A stretch of 64,000 bases of DNA from the NCBI RefSeq assembly GCF_023715485.1, contig NZ_JAMBOF010000003.1, forward strand, positions 248,001-312,000, given 5' to 3'. Numbering within the stretch: the first letter of the stretch is position 1; each line of letters starts with the position of its first letter. A model generated the notes under the pieces. That model searched no databases and had not been told where the DNA came from. It worked only from the letters and a program-made list of their open reading frames with translations. Of this stretch, positions 48,433 through 57,341 are shown one piece after another. The translations under genes were made by a program, and so were the position numbers. The stretch comes from Mesobacillus subterraneus. GTDB taxonomy: Bacteria; Bacillota; Bacilli; Bacillales; Cytobacillaceae.

Positions 48433-50064
48433 ATGGAATTGAATTTACAAGAAATGCTGTTTGAATTCTTTGGGGGTCTTGGAATTTTCTTATACGGCAT
48501 TAAATTCATGGGTGATGGCCTGCAGAAGTCAGCAGGTGAGCGATTGAGAGATGTACTGGATCGCTTTACAACCAATCCGGTGATGGGAGTATTAGCAGGA
48601 CTAATTGTTACTGTTTTGGTGCAGAGTAGTTCAGCTACAACAGTTATCACAGTCGGTCTTGTCAGTGCAGGATTTATGACGCTGCGCCAGGCGATTGGGG
48701 TCATTATGGGCGCAAATATCGGTACAACGATAACTGCATTTATCATTGGTATTGATGTAGGGGAGTATGCTTTACCGATTATTGCTCTTGGATCGATTCT
48801 ATTATTCTTCTTTAAAAATAAAAAAGTACACAACTTCGGACAAATTGTTTTTGGATTTGGAGCGTTATTTTATGGTCTTGAATTGATGAGCGGAGGAATG
48901 AAGCCGCTCCGCAGTCTGGAATCATTCCATGACTTGACAGTTGAACTAAGCTCAAACCCATTCCTTGGAGTGGTAATTGGAACAGTGTTTACTGTAATTG
49001 TCCAAAGTTCAAGTGCTACAATTGGTATTCTACAGGGACTGCATGCTGAAAACCTGATAAATCTTGATGGTGCTTTACCTGTTTTATTTGGAGATAACAT
49101 TGGAACAACAATTACAGCAGTCCTTGCTGCAATTGGAACTTCAGTAGCTGCAAAAAGGGCGGCTGCAACACATGTACTGTTCAATCTGATAGGTACCACT
49201 ATCTTTTTAATCCTTCTTCGTCCGTTTACAGCTTTGATTGAAATACTAAAGGATCATCTAGGTTTAAATCCTGAAATGACGATTGCCTTCGCACATGGGA
49301 TCTTCAACTCTACTAACACGCTGATTCAGCTTCCATTTGTAGCTGTCCTGGCTTTGATTGTGACTAAGCTGATTCCTGGTGAGGATGCAATCATTGATTA
49401 TAAAGCTCAACACCTTGATCCAGTTTTCATTGAACAATCTCCTTCAATCGCGCTTGGCCAGGCGAAGGAAGAAGTATTGCGTATGGGTAAGTTCGCGCTC
49501 AAGGGACTTGAAGAAACGAATGAATTCTTAAAGACAAAAAATACTAAGCACTCTGCGACGGCATACCAACTAGAGGAAGCTATTAATAACCTTGACCGCA
49601 AGATAACAGATTATCTAGTCGACTTAGCAACCAGCTCATTATCAGAGCATGAATCAGAAGAGCACAGCATGCTTATTGATACGGTCCGTGATATTGAAAG
49701 AATTGGGGACCATTTCGAAAATATCATTGAATTGATCGAATACCAGCAGGCCAATAAAGTCAAGATGACTGATACTGCGATGGATGACCTTGAAATAATG
49801 TTCAATCTTACCGTCAGCACAGTTGAAGAAGCACTTCAGGCTTTGGATCAGAAAAATCTTGATGCTGCTAGAGCAGTTGTTAAAAAAGAAGATGAAATTG
49901 ACAGCATGGAGCGTACGCTCAGAAAGCAGCATATCCTTCGCATGAATGAAGGGCAGTGTTCTGGACAGGCAGGTATCGTCTTCGTTGATATCGTCAGCAA
50001 CCTTGAGAGAATCGGCGACCATGCAGTTAACATCGCTGAATACGTTTTGGGAGACCAGAAATAG
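48433..50064 (+). CDS. Na/Pi cotransporter with C-terminal PhoU domain
   Basis: Protein of 543 residues. The membrane part (about 1-310) has two Na/Pi repeats with VQSSSATTVITVG and GANIGTT, then IVQSSSATIGILQG and GDNIGTT. The C-terminal 200 residues form a PhoU-like helical bundle (ERIGDHFENIIELIE and ERIGDHAVNIAEYVL), which probably senses phosphate status. This makes it larger than the YqeW-like protein at 8746. ATG at 48433 follows TAGGGG. Confidence 0.93.
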   Translation: MELNLQEMLFEFFGGLGIFLYGIKFMGDGLQKSAGERLRDVLDRFTTNPVMGVLAGLIVTVLVQSSSATTVITVGLVSAGFMTLRQAIGVIMGANIGTTITAFIIGIDVGEYALPIIALGSILLFFFKNKKVHNFGQIVFGFGALFYGLELMSGGMKPLRSLESFHDLTVELSSNPFLGVVIGTVFTVIVQSSSATIGILQGLHAENLINLDGALPVLFGDNIGTTITAVLAAIGTSVAAKRAAATHVLFNLIGTTIFLILLRPFTALIEILKDHLGLNPEMTIAFAHGIFNSTNTLIQLPFVAVLALIVTKLIPGEDAIIDYKAQHLDPVFIEQSPSIALGQAKEEVLRMGKFALKGLEETNEFLKTKNTKHSATAYQLEEAINNLDRKITDYLVDLATSSLSEHESEEHSMLIDTVRDIERIGDHFENIIELIEYQQANKVKMTDTAMDDLEIMFNLTVSTVEEALQALDQKNLDAARAVVKKEDEIDSMERTLRKQHILRMNEGQCSGQAGIVFVDIVSNLERIGDHAVNIAEYVLGDQK

Positions 50065-50068
50065 TGGT

Positions 50069-50103
50069 AAAATAAGCAAGGGGAAACCCTTGCTTATTTT
50101 ATT
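50069..50103 (+). terminator. Terminator after the Na/Pi-PhoU gene
   Basis: AAAATAAGCAAGGG pairs with CCCTTGCTTATTTT around GAAA, ending in a T-rich tract. Confidence 0.9.
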
Positions 50104-50126
50104 TCACTAACAGAAGGAATGATTAA

Positions 50127-50609
50127 ATGGAATATATCTATTGGACAATAATTGGAGTACTATTCGTTGGTGCCTTTGCAAGTTTGATCGTCCCGATTTT
50201 GCCTGGCGTCCTGTTTTTATTGGGCGGCTTCATTCTGTATGGCGTCTTATTTTCATTCGAACCCTTCAACTGGATCTTTTGGACGGTGCAGGGATTGTTT
50301 GTCATCTTATTGTTTGGCGCGGATTATATTGCCAATATAATCGGTGTGAAAAAATACGGAGGCAGTAAAGCAGGGGTATGGGGCAGCACGATTGGATTGC
50401 TTGTTGGCCCTTTTGTCATTCCCTTCGTCGGGATCATTGCCGGTCCATTTTTAGGGGCGTCACTTGCAGAGTTGCTGGTGAACAAGAAAAATATCAATGA
50501 TGCCATTAAAATAGGGTTTGGATCGGTAATCGGTTTTGTGAGCAGTGTAGTAACCAAAGGAATCATTATGGCTGTCATGCTTATTTACTTCTTCGTTTTG
50601 GTGCTTTAA
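50127..50609 (+). CDS. yqgC: DUF456 membrane protein YqgC
   Basis: Protein of 160 residues, highly hydrophobic, with four to five membrane helices. It contains LIVPILPGVLFLLGGF and the Gly-rich GGSKAGVWGSTIGLLVG, typical of DUF456. Function unknown. Position just before the fnr-sodA region matches B. subtilis yqgC. ATG at 50127 follows AGAAGGAATG. Confidence 0.9.
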   Translation: MEYIYWTIIGVLFVGAFASLIVPILPGVLFLLGGFILYGVLFSFEPFNWIFWTVQGLFVILLFGADYIANIIGVKKYGGSKAGVWGSTIGLLVGPFVIPFVGIIAGPFLGASLAELLVNKKNINDAIKIGFGSVIGFVSSVVTKGIIMAVMLIYFFVLVL

Positions 50610-50623
50610 TAATTCTTGATAAT

Positions 50624-50654
50624 AAAAAATCGTGCTGCTCGAGCACGATTTTTT
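50624..50654. terminator. Bidirectional terminator between yqgC and fnr-like gene
   Basis: AAAAAATCGTGCT pairs with AGCACGATTTTTT, with A and T runs on both sides. It reaches into the stop codon of the convergent regulator gene. Confidence 0.88.
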
Positions 50655-51346
50655 TAATTCAATCCGCAAATTTCAAAAGAGCAGTTCTGGCAATCGACTT
50701 CTTTCTTCAAGTAAGCGAGGTTCTTCACGGTGAATTTGAGCTGATCATAGGAAATGATGTCTTTTTCACGCAATTCTTTAAGCATTCTCTGCACAACTTC
50801 GCGTGTTCCGTACGTAAGGTTCGCTAATTCCTGGTGTGTCAGAGGCAAATCAATCAGGATGCCCTCATCTGTCATCACGCCATAGCTATTGCATAGACGA
50901 ATCAGAATGGAATAGAGTCCGCCTTTTTTACCGTTCATAATCAGGTCCTGGCACTTCATCTGTGCTTTCAGATACCTGGTGCTTAACCAATTGACAAGCG
51001 CATTCATAGCCGTTTTATCATTCAATATGAAGTCCTCGAACTGTTCTTTTTTTATCATGAGGATTTCACACTCAGTAAGTGTCTTTGCTGAAAAATGATA
51101 CCGTGGTGAATGTTTGAATAATTCGTATTCGATAATCATTTCTTCGCCATTCAAAATTTTAAGGATAAATTCCTTCCCCTTCATATGGACTCTGCCAACT
51201 GAAACACTGCCGCTAAGGATGATGTAAATATGCTGGACATTTTCATCTTCCTGAAAAAGTAAGGTATCCGGTTTAATTTTTTGGATTGTTTCCTTATCAA
51301 TGAAATTTTGTAAAATTAAACTGTATAATGATATGTTTTTGTCCAT
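50654..51346 (-). CDS. Crp/Fnr family regulator with C-terminal cysteine cluster
   Basis: Protein of 230 residues with an N-terminal cyclic-nucleotide-binding-like beta barrel (about 20-130), a dimer helix (about 125-145) and a helix-turn-helix (LTHQELANLTYGTREVVQRM). The C-terminus ends DCQNCSFEICGLN, with C219, C222 and C227. The spacing CxxCxxxxC is that of the 4Fe-4S site at the C-terminus of B. subtilis Fnr, so an oxygen-sensing role is likely. It stands next to sodA. The exact regulon is unknown. Confidence 0.85.
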   Translation of the reverse strand: MDKNISLYSLILQNFIDKETIQKIKPDTLLFQEDENVQHIYIILSGSVSVGRVHMKGKEFILKILNGEEMIIEYELFKHSPRYHFSAKTLTECEILMIKKEQFEDFILNDKTAMNALVNWLSTRYLKAQMKCQDLIMNGKKGGLYSILIRLCNSYGVMTDEGILIDLPLTHQELANLTYGTREVVQRMLKELREKDIISYDQLKFTVKNLAYLKKEVDCQNCSFEICGLN

Positions 51347-51665
51347 TAGGATCGTCTCCCTTATAATGCCTCTACACCTTTGATTTAAAAGAATTGTTGT
51401 TACTATGTCAATGGTGTTTTAGCATAAAATGGAAGGCGTTTTCCTGGATGCGACTTAAATCGTTGACAGAAAGCCATTTGAGAATATTGACGATTTTTCG
51501 AAACTTTATCAAAGGGAGGGCTAACTGGTTTTTGGTACCCAAACAACAGTGATACTTGAAGAAGGATGTATAAAATTCCTTAAATATGAGAATTTTAATT
51601 TCGTTGGATTCAAGCATTTTATTTGAATCGATTACCGTTCTTTGGTAATCTTACATTGAAGCACT
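51347..51665. other. Gene-free stretch upstream of sodA
   Basis: The 397-base gap between the divergent fnr-like gene and sodA holds no convincing gene. A short plus-strand open stretch (about 51540-51630, IKFLKYENFNFVGFKHF) lacks a start codon near the purine-rich AAAGGGAGGG at 51508. CTTTATAAT-like elements near 51360 may be the fnr promoter on the minus strand. Confidence 0.5.
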
Positions 51666-51666
51666 T

Positions 51667-51681
51667 TTAGAACAATTCTAA
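51667..51681 (+). promoter_or_regulatory. PerR/Fur-type palindrome upstream of sodA
   Basis: TTAGAACAATTCTAA is a near-perfect 7-1-7 palindrome that agrees with the PerR box TTATAATNATTATAA at 11 positions. It lies about 60 bases before the sodA start, next to the likely promoter (TATGAT near 51692). Regulation by a Fur-family protein is inference. Confidence 0.4.
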
Positions 51682-51743
51682 TATCTGAATTATATGATAG
51701 GTTTGTTCTTGAAGTGAACCACGATACATAGGAGGATGTTAAA

Positions 51744-52352
51744 ATGGCATTTGAATTACCGCAATTACCGTATGCATACGATGCACTTGAGCCACACATC
51801 GACAAAGAAACAATGAATATTCACCACACTAAGCACCACAATACTTATGTAACAAACCTTAACAACGCTTTGGAAGGAAACGAAGAGCTTCTTTCCAAAA
51901 CTGTTGAAGAAGTTGTTGCTAACCTGGATGCAGTTCCTGAAGCAGCGCGTACTGCTGTCCGCAACAACGGTGGCGGACATGCTAACCACTCTTTATTCTG
52001 GCAAGTGATCTCTCCAAATGGAGGCGGCGAGCCTACTGGCGAACTAGCAGAAGCGATCAGCTCTAAATTTGGCGGCTTTGAAGGCTTCAAGGAAGAGTTC
52101 TCAAAGGCTGCAACTACTCGTTTCGGTTCAGGCTGGGCTTGGCTTGTTGTGAACAATGGCGAGTTGGAAGTAACTAGCACTCCAAACCAGGACTCTCCAT
52201 TAATGGAAGGCAAGACTCCAATCCTTGGACTTGATGTTTGGGAGCATGCATACTACCTGAATTACCAGAACAGAAGACCAGAATACATCGGCGCTTTCTG
52301 GAACGTTGTAAATTGGGAAGAAGTTAACAACCGTTACACTTCCGCTAAATAA
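51744..52352 (+). CDS. sodA: Superoxide dismutase (Mn)
   Basis: Manganese superoxide dismutase, 202 residues, dismutating superoxide in the cytoplasm. Metal ligands are seen in the N-terminal [10 protein letters not shown] block, in NHSLFW, and in the signature [12 protein letters not shown]. The Gly/Gln pattern [11 protein letters not shown] supports the Mn or Mn/Fe class. ATG at 51744 follows ATAGGAGGATG. Length equals that of B. subtilis SodA. Confidence 0.98.
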   Translation: MAFELPQLPYAYDALEPHIDKETMNIHHTKHHNTYVTNLNNALEGNEELLSKTVEEVVANLDAVPEAARTAVRNNGGGHANHSLFWQVISPNGGGEPTGELAEAISSKFGGFEGFKEEFSKAATTRFGSGWAWLVVNNGELEVTSTPNQDSPLMEGKTPILGLDVWEHAYYLNYQNRRPEYIGAFWNVVNWEEVNNRYTSAK

Positions 52353-52367
52353 TACGTGTTAACGGCT

Positions 52368-52398
52368 GGGGCTGCAATTTATTGCAGCCTCTTTAATT
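52368..52398 (+). terminator. Terminator after sodA
   Basis: GGGGCTGCAAT pairs with ATTGCAGCCTC around TT, followed by TTTAATTT. Confidence 0.85.
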
Positions 52399-52501
52399 TG
52401 CTATGGTCAAGTCCTGGCTGTTCACAGAAAGAGGCTTTCGAAAAACTGAATAACGCCCTTTACTTTGATAGAAACTACCCAAGAGAAAAGGGGAGTTGAT
52501 C

Positions 52502-53722
52502 ATGAGCAAAGTAAAAAGATTATTAGGAGACATTGAACTTACCAAGGATTTATCGCTCCTATTGATTATTGGGGGACTGTACTCATTGAGCATTGCCCTT
52601 TCGAACACCTTCGTCAATATATATTTATGGAAGCAATCCGGAGAGCTTGCCGATCTGGGACTGTACAATTTATCGATTGTGGTGGCACAGCCACTGACCT
52701 TCATCCTGGCAGGGAGATGGGCCAAGAAAGTGGATAGAGTTATCGTACTCCGTATTGGAGTGATTTTTTTGGCTCTGTTTTATGTTACTGTCTTGCTTGT
52801 AGGCACGAGGGCTTCGGACTTTTTGCTTCTGCTCGGTGTATTATTGGGAATAGGCTACGGCTTTTATTGGCTTGCCTTCAACGTGCTTACGTTTGAAATA
52901 ACCGAGCCGGAAACGCGGGATTTCTTTAATGGATTTTTAGGGATACTCGGTTCTGTAGGCGGCATGATTGGCCCTGTTGCAGCAGGATTCATTATTTCGA
53001 GGCTTGAAAAATTCACCGGTTATACGGTTGTATTTGGACTATCATTAGGACTCTTTTCCGTTGCTGTTTTCCTGAGCTTTTTCTTGCAGCGCAGGCCTGC
53101 TCACGGAAAGTATTGGTTCCAGCGTATTATAACGGAGAGGAAAAATGATAAAAATTGGCGAATGATCACAAACGCTCACTTTTTCCAGGGTCTAAGGGAA
53201 GGAGTATTTGTTTTTATCGTTTCGGTTTATGTTTTTATCGCCACGGATAGTGAGCTGGCGCTTGGTACTTATGGTTTGATAAATTCAGGTATCTCTTTTC
53301 TGGCTTATTATTTTGTTTCGCGGATGCTGAAAAAAGAATACAGGAAAAAAGCCATTCTTATTGGTGGAATCATGCTTTTCTTGGCAATATTCCTGCTAGT
53401 ATTTGAGCTGAGCTATTTCCGCCTGCTGTTATATGCGGCTCTGATTGCAGTCGCTTATCCTCTGCTTCTCGTACCCTATTCATCAATGACCTACGATATA
53501 ATCGGCAGGGGCTGGAAGGCTGCTGAAATGAGAATCGAATATATTGTTGTCAGGGAATTGTTTTTGAATCTGGGCCGGATTTTTTCAATCTTGTTATTCC
53601 TAGGTTCGATTTCAGTTTTCAATGAAGAACGGATTATCCCTATCTTGCTTGTCATCCTTGGCAGTGGACATACCCTCATTTACTTTTGTATCAGGCATAT
53701 TCATCTTAAAGCTACAGCATAA
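52502..53722 (+). CDS. yqgE: MFS transporter YqgE
   Basis: Major facilitator superfamily protein of 406 residues with about twelve hydrophobic helices. The loop between helices 2 and 3 reads AGRWAKKVDRVIVLR, a typical MFS loop A pattern. Helix 5 has FLGILGSVGGMIGPVAAGF. Substrate unknown. ATG at 52502 follows AAAAGGGGAG. Position between sodA and pbpA matches B. subtilis yqgE. Confidence 0.9.
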   Translation: MSKVKRLLGDIELTKDLSLLLIIGGLYSLSIALSNTFVNIYLWKQSGELADLGLYNLSIVVAQPLTFILAGRWAKKVDRVIVLRIGVIFLALFYVTVLLVGTRASDFLLLLGVLLGIGYGFYWLAFNVLTFEITEPETRDFFNGFLGILGSVGGMIGPVAAGFIISRLEKFTGYTVVFGLSLGLFSVAVFLSFFLQRRPAHGKYWFQRIITERKNDKNWRMITNAHFFQGLREGVFVFIVSVYVFIATDSELALGTYGLINSGISFLAYYFVSRMLKKEYRKKAILIGGIMLFLAIFLLVFELSYFRLLLYAALIAVAYPLLLVPYSSMTYDIIGRGWKAAEMRIEYIVVRELFLNLGRIFSILLFLGSISVFNEERIIPILLVILGSGHTLIYFCIRHIHLKATA

Positions 53723-53746
53723 CCGGGACTCCCCCCGGTTTTTTTC
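53721..53746 (+). terminator. Terminator after yqgE
   Basis: AACCGGG (53721-53727) pairs with CCCGGTT (53734-53740), followed by TTTTTT. It overlaps the stop codon. Confidence 0.75.
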
Positions 53747-53854
53747 TGGAAAAAATTTCTCTTGAAGTTTAATGATAGAAAAAATCGACCTTTTTCGATA
53801 AAATAAGAGATAGTGCATTGGCACGGACATACAGACTGAAGAGGTGGGAGAGGC

Positions 53855-56035
53855 TTGAATAAAAAGAAAAAAAAGAAGACGCATGTGCCATTCAGGCTGA
53901 ATATGGTGTTTTTTGCAGTATTTTTGTTATTCTCGATGCTGATTTTAAGACTAGGCATAGTTCAGATCGTATACGGAGAAGATTTTAAAAGAGAAATTGA
54001 ACGTACAGAGGATGTTACAGTGAACAATCCGGTTCCGCGAGGGAAAATGTATGACCGGAATATGAAAACGATTGTCGATAACACGCCAAGCAAGGCGATT
54101 ACGTATACAAAGAGCCAGGGCACCGAAACGAAGGAAATGCTCATGATAGCAGAACGCCTGGCGAAATTGATCAATAAGGATACTGAAGAAGACTTGAAAA
54201 AAGTCCGGGAGAGAGACAAAAAGGATTATTGGATCTTAAGAAATGAAGAGAGGGCTAAGGAAAAAGTCAAGGAAGAAGAATGGGCCCTTTATGATGATAA
54301 AAAGCTCGATGATAAAGCAATCTATAATCTTCAGCTAGACCGTATCTCCAAGAACGAGCTTGATGAATTGACGAAAGAAGATATGGAAATCCTCGCCATT
54401 TTCCGTGAATTAATCAGCGGGTATGCCTTATCGCCGCAAATCGTCAAAAAAGATGTTACGCCTGAAGAATATGCTGTAGTCAGCGAAAATCTTGAAATGC
54501 TCCCTGGTGTAGATACAACAACTGATTGGGAGAGACATTACACGTTTGATAAAACCTTAAAATCCATTCTGGGCAAGGTAAGTGATTCAGAGAAGGGTCT
54601 GCCAAAAGAAAAACTTGAGTATTACCTTTCACGCGATTATAGCCGAAATGACAGGGTAGGGTTAAGTTATATTGAGCAGCAATATGAAGACGTACTCCAC
54701 GGCCAAAAAGCGAAAGTGAAAAATATTACGGATAAAGCAGGAAACGTGCTGGATACAAAGGTAATCACAGAAGGACAGCGAGGAAAGGATCTTGTGCTTA
54801 CTGTTGACATGGATCTACAGTTAGCGGTCGAGAAGATTATCGAAGAAGAATTAGCAAAGGCAAAGCAGACGTCAAGAACAAGTCTATTGGACAGGGCATT
54901 TGTTGTCTTGATGGATCCGAATACTGGAGAAATCCTGACGCTTGCCGGAAAACAGATAGTAAAAGATGAGGATACAGGGAAAACGGTCATGCAGGACTTT
55001 GCGAGCGGCAACTTTACAACGTCATATAACGTTGGATCCGCAGTCAAAGGTGCTACAATTCTCACTGGTTTTAAGACTGGTGCCATAAATCCAGGAACGC
55101 AGTTTTACGATACACCGATAAAAATCAAAGGTACAAATCCCAAGAAATCATGGAAAGCAGGGCTTGGCACACTTGATGATCGCAATGCATTAAAGGTTTC
55201 CTCGAACGTTTACATGTTCAGGACAGCAATCAACATAGGTAAAGGAAATTATAAGTATGATCAGCCATTGTATCTCCAACCAGAAGCCTTCGATACAATG
55301 AGGAACTATTTCAGCCAATTTGGTCTCGGAGCTAGAACCGGAATCGATCTACCTAACGAAATGGTCGGCTTTAAGGGTACAGAAAGAAGACCAGGTCTTT
55401 TGCTTGACTTTGCGATTGGACAATATGATACGTATACACCATTACAGCTTGCGCAATATGCTTCTACCGTTGCAAATGGTGGAAACCGACTTCAGCCAAG
55501 GATTGTAAGGGAAATACGCGAGCCCGTGATGAAGAATAATGAAGTGGGTCCTGTTCTTAATGAATTCGAACCTGTGATCCTTAATAAAGTTGATGCCAAG
55601 TCGGAATGGTTTGACAGAGTCCAGGAAGGATTCAGGAGAGTCATGCAAGAGAGAGGCGGCACAGCCTACGGATCCTTTTACACTGCTGATTATAAACCAG
55701 CAGGCAAGACTGGTACGGCACAGGCTTTTTATGATGGGCCACAGAGAAGCAAGTTTGACAAGCCTCCTGAGGTAATGAATTTAAGCCTTATTGCATATGC
55801 GCCACATGAGAATCCAGAGATTGCCATGGCAGTCATGGTCCCCTGGGCATATGAAGGAAATCAGGGCCATCATGCGAATAATGATATTGGACGCAGGGTC
55901 CTTGATACGTTTTTTGAGTTGAAAAAGAAACGGACAGAAGGAAATATGAACCCAGAACAGCCGATTCAGCAAGTTGAAAAGAAAGAAGAAGGTACCGAAC
56001 TTTTAGAAGAAATCGAAGTTGAAATTGAACAATAG
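53855..56035 (+). CDS. pbpA: Penicillin-binding protein 2A (class B transpeptidase)
   Basis: Class B PBP for lateral-wall synthesis and rod shape, 726 residues. A short basic cytoplasmic start (MNKKKKKKTHVPFRL), one membrane helix (about 16-36), a dimerisation domain with NPVPRGKMYDRN, and a transpeptidase domain with SxxK at S395-K398 (GSAVK), SxN at S449-N451 and KTG at 618-620. The tail is acidic. TTG at 53855 follows GAGGTGGGAG. It matches B. subtilis PbpA (716). Confidence 0.96.
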   Translation: MNKKKKKKTHVPFRLNMVFFAVFLLFSMLILRLGIVQIVYGEDFKREIERTEDVTVNNPVPRGKMYDRNMKTIVDNTPSKAITYTKSQGTETKEMLMIAERLAKLINKDTEEDLKKVRERDKKDYWILRNEERAKEKVKEEEWALYDDKKLDDKAIYNLQLDRISKNELDELTKEDMEILAIFRELISGYALSPQIVKKDVTPEEYAVVSENLEMLPGVDTTTDWERHYTFDKTLKSILGKVSDSEKGLPKEKLEYYLSRDYSRNDRVGLSYIEQQYEDVLHGQKAKVKNITDKAGNVLDTKVITEGQRGKDLVLTVDMDLQLAVEKIIEEELAKAKQTSRTSLLDRAFVVLMDPNTGEILTLAGKQIVKDEDTGKTVMQDFASGNFTTSYNVGSAVKGATILTGFKTGAINPGTQFYDTPIKIKGTNPKKSWKAGLGTLDDRNALKVSSNVYMFRTAINIGKGNYKYDQPLYLQPEAFDTMRNYFSQFGLGARTGIDLPNEMVGFKGTERRPGLLLDFAIGQYDTYTPLQLAQYASTVANGGNRLQPRIVREIREPVMKNNEVGPVLNEFEPVILNKVDAKSEWFDRVQEGFRRVMQERGGTAYGSFYTADYKPAGKTGTAQAFYDGPQRSKFDKPPEVMNLSLIAYAPHENPEIAMAVMVPWAYEGNQGHHANNDIGRRVLDTFFELKKKRTEGNMNPEQPIQQVEKKEEGTELLEEIEVEIEQ

Positions 56036-56041
56036 TGCTTG

Positions 56042-56073
56042 AAAACTGTCTCTTTTGGGACAGTTTTTTTTTT
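56042..56073 (+). terminator. Terminator after pbpA
   Basis: AAAACTGTC (56042-56050) pairs with GACAGTTTT (56059-56067), followed by a long T-run. Confidence 0.9.
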
Positions 56074-56155
56074 ATTTCACTGGGTATACTATCCTCAACC
56101 GGACAACTTAAATGTATACCTGTTTTTAGAAAAATTTATCCAGGATTCAATTAAA

Positions 56156-56209
56156 TTTACAAAACCTTTACATTCAGTTAAAACCGCGTTAAAAGAAAAG
56201 CTTTATTCT
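56156..56209 (+). promoter_or_regulatory. Pho box and promoter of the pst operon
   Basis: Four hexamers TTTACA (56156), TTTACA (56167), TTAAAA (56178) and TTAAAA (56189) are spaced exactly 11 bases apart. This is the direct-repeat pattern bound by PhoP dimers (TTHAYA-type hexamers). A likely -10 TATTCT is at 56204-56209. Induction under phosphate limitation by PhoPR is expected. Confidence 0.88.
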
Positions 56210-56256
56210 AAGCTTGTAGGATTTAAACAACCACATCTCGTAGGGGGAATTAAGGA

Positions 56257-57210
56257 ATGAAGAGTCTTAAAAAGATGAGCCTGTTTTTAATGCTGGCAGC
56301 TGTAATGGTATTCGCTGCAGCTTGTGGAGGCGGAGATAACGAAGGTGGAAATGGCGAAGAACTAGAAGGCAGCGTAGTCATTGACGGTTCAGGTACAGTT
56401 TATCCATTTATGGCTCGCATGGCTGAAAACTATATGGGAGAACAAGAAAATGTCTCTGTAGAAGTTAGCCGCTCCGGAACTTCAGCAGGTTTCAAGAAAT
56501 TCCTTGCTAAAGACGGTACTGACTACAACGATGCTTCCCGCCAGATCAAGGACGAGGAAAAAGCTAAAGCAGAAGAGCTTGGCATCGAAGTGCAGGAAAT
56601 GAAGGTTGCATTAGACGGTATCACAATCGTAATCAATAAAGACAATGACTGGGCTACTGAGCTTACTGAACAAGAAGTAAAAGATATTTTCCTTGCTAGC
56701 GCAGGAAAGAAAAAATGGTCGGATGTCCGTGCTGATTTCCCAGATGAAGAAATCAAGACCTATGGTCCTAATGAAAACCACGGAACTTACGAGTTCATGT
56801 TTGAAAACATCCTTGAAGAACAGGACCTTCCTGAAAACATTAACTTGCAGCAGGATTACTCAACTCTAGTGGATCTTGTTTCTAAAGATAAGAATGCAAT
56901 TGGTTTCTTCGGTTACGGTTACTATGACAGCAATAAAGATAAGCTGTCAGCGGTTAAAGTTGACTTTGGTAATGGACCAGTAGAACCATCATTAGACACA
57001 ATCAAAGAAGATGGCGACTATGCTCCATTCACACGCCCTGTTTTCACTTACATGAACGTGAATAATGCAAAAGAAAAGGCGCAAGTGCTAGATTACGCAA
57101 TCTACACAATGGAGAACGCTAAAGATGTTGCAGCAGAAACTGGATTTGCTCCTTTATCTGATGCAGACATCGAAGCAGCTCTTGATACTTTAAATGGGTT
57201 GAAGAAGTAA
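56257..57210 (+). CDS. pstS: Phosphate ABC transporter substrate-binding lipoprotein
   Basis: Lipid-anchored phosphate-binding protein on the outer membrane face, 317 residues. The signal peptide ends in the lipobox FAAAC with Cys23, followed by a Gly/Asn/Glu linker. Phosphate-binding segments VIDGSGTVYPFM and SRSGTSAGFKKF are visible. ATG at 56257 follows AGGGGGAA. It is the first gene of the pst operon, behind the Pho box, and separated from pstC by a hairpin. Confidence 0.97.
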   Translation: MKSLKKMSLFLMLAAVMVFAAACGGGDNEGGNGEELEGSVVIDGSGTVYPFMARMAENYMGEQENVSVEVSRSGTSAGFKKFLAKDGTDYNDASRQIKDEEKAKAEELGIEVQEMKVALDGITIVINKDNDWATELTEQEVKDIFLASAGKKKWSDVRADFPDEEIKTYGPNENHGTYEFMFENILEEQDLPENINLQQDYSTLVDLVSKDKNAIGFFGYGYYDSNKDKLSAVKVDFGNGPVEPSLDTIKEDGDYAPFTRPVFTYMNVNNAKEKAQVLDYAIYTMENAKDVAAETGFAPLSDADIEAALDTLNGLKK

Positions 57211-57220
57211 AACCTTACTA

Positions 57221-57255
57221 CGAGGAGATGAGAGGTCTAACCTTCTCATCTTCTT
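57221..57255 (+). terminator. Intercistronic hairpin between pstS and pstC
   Basis: GATGAGAGG pairs with CCTTCTCATC around TCTAA, with one bulge. No T-run follows, so it may be an mRNA-processing or stability element, or a weak attenuator giving excess PstS over the permease. Confidence 0.6.
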
Positions 57256-57341
57256 GCGTGTGTTAAATATTAATTTGTTTTCCCTGGGGTATTGTTGAAA
57301 AGGCTTTTCCTTGGATGAGAAGGATGAAAGGGGTTTTACAC

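Noticed and set aside
51540-51630. Possible small protein (GCIKFLKYENFNFVGFKHF) upstream of sodA
   Set aside because: No start codon lies at a suitable distance from the purine-rich site at 51508, so I cannot support a gene.
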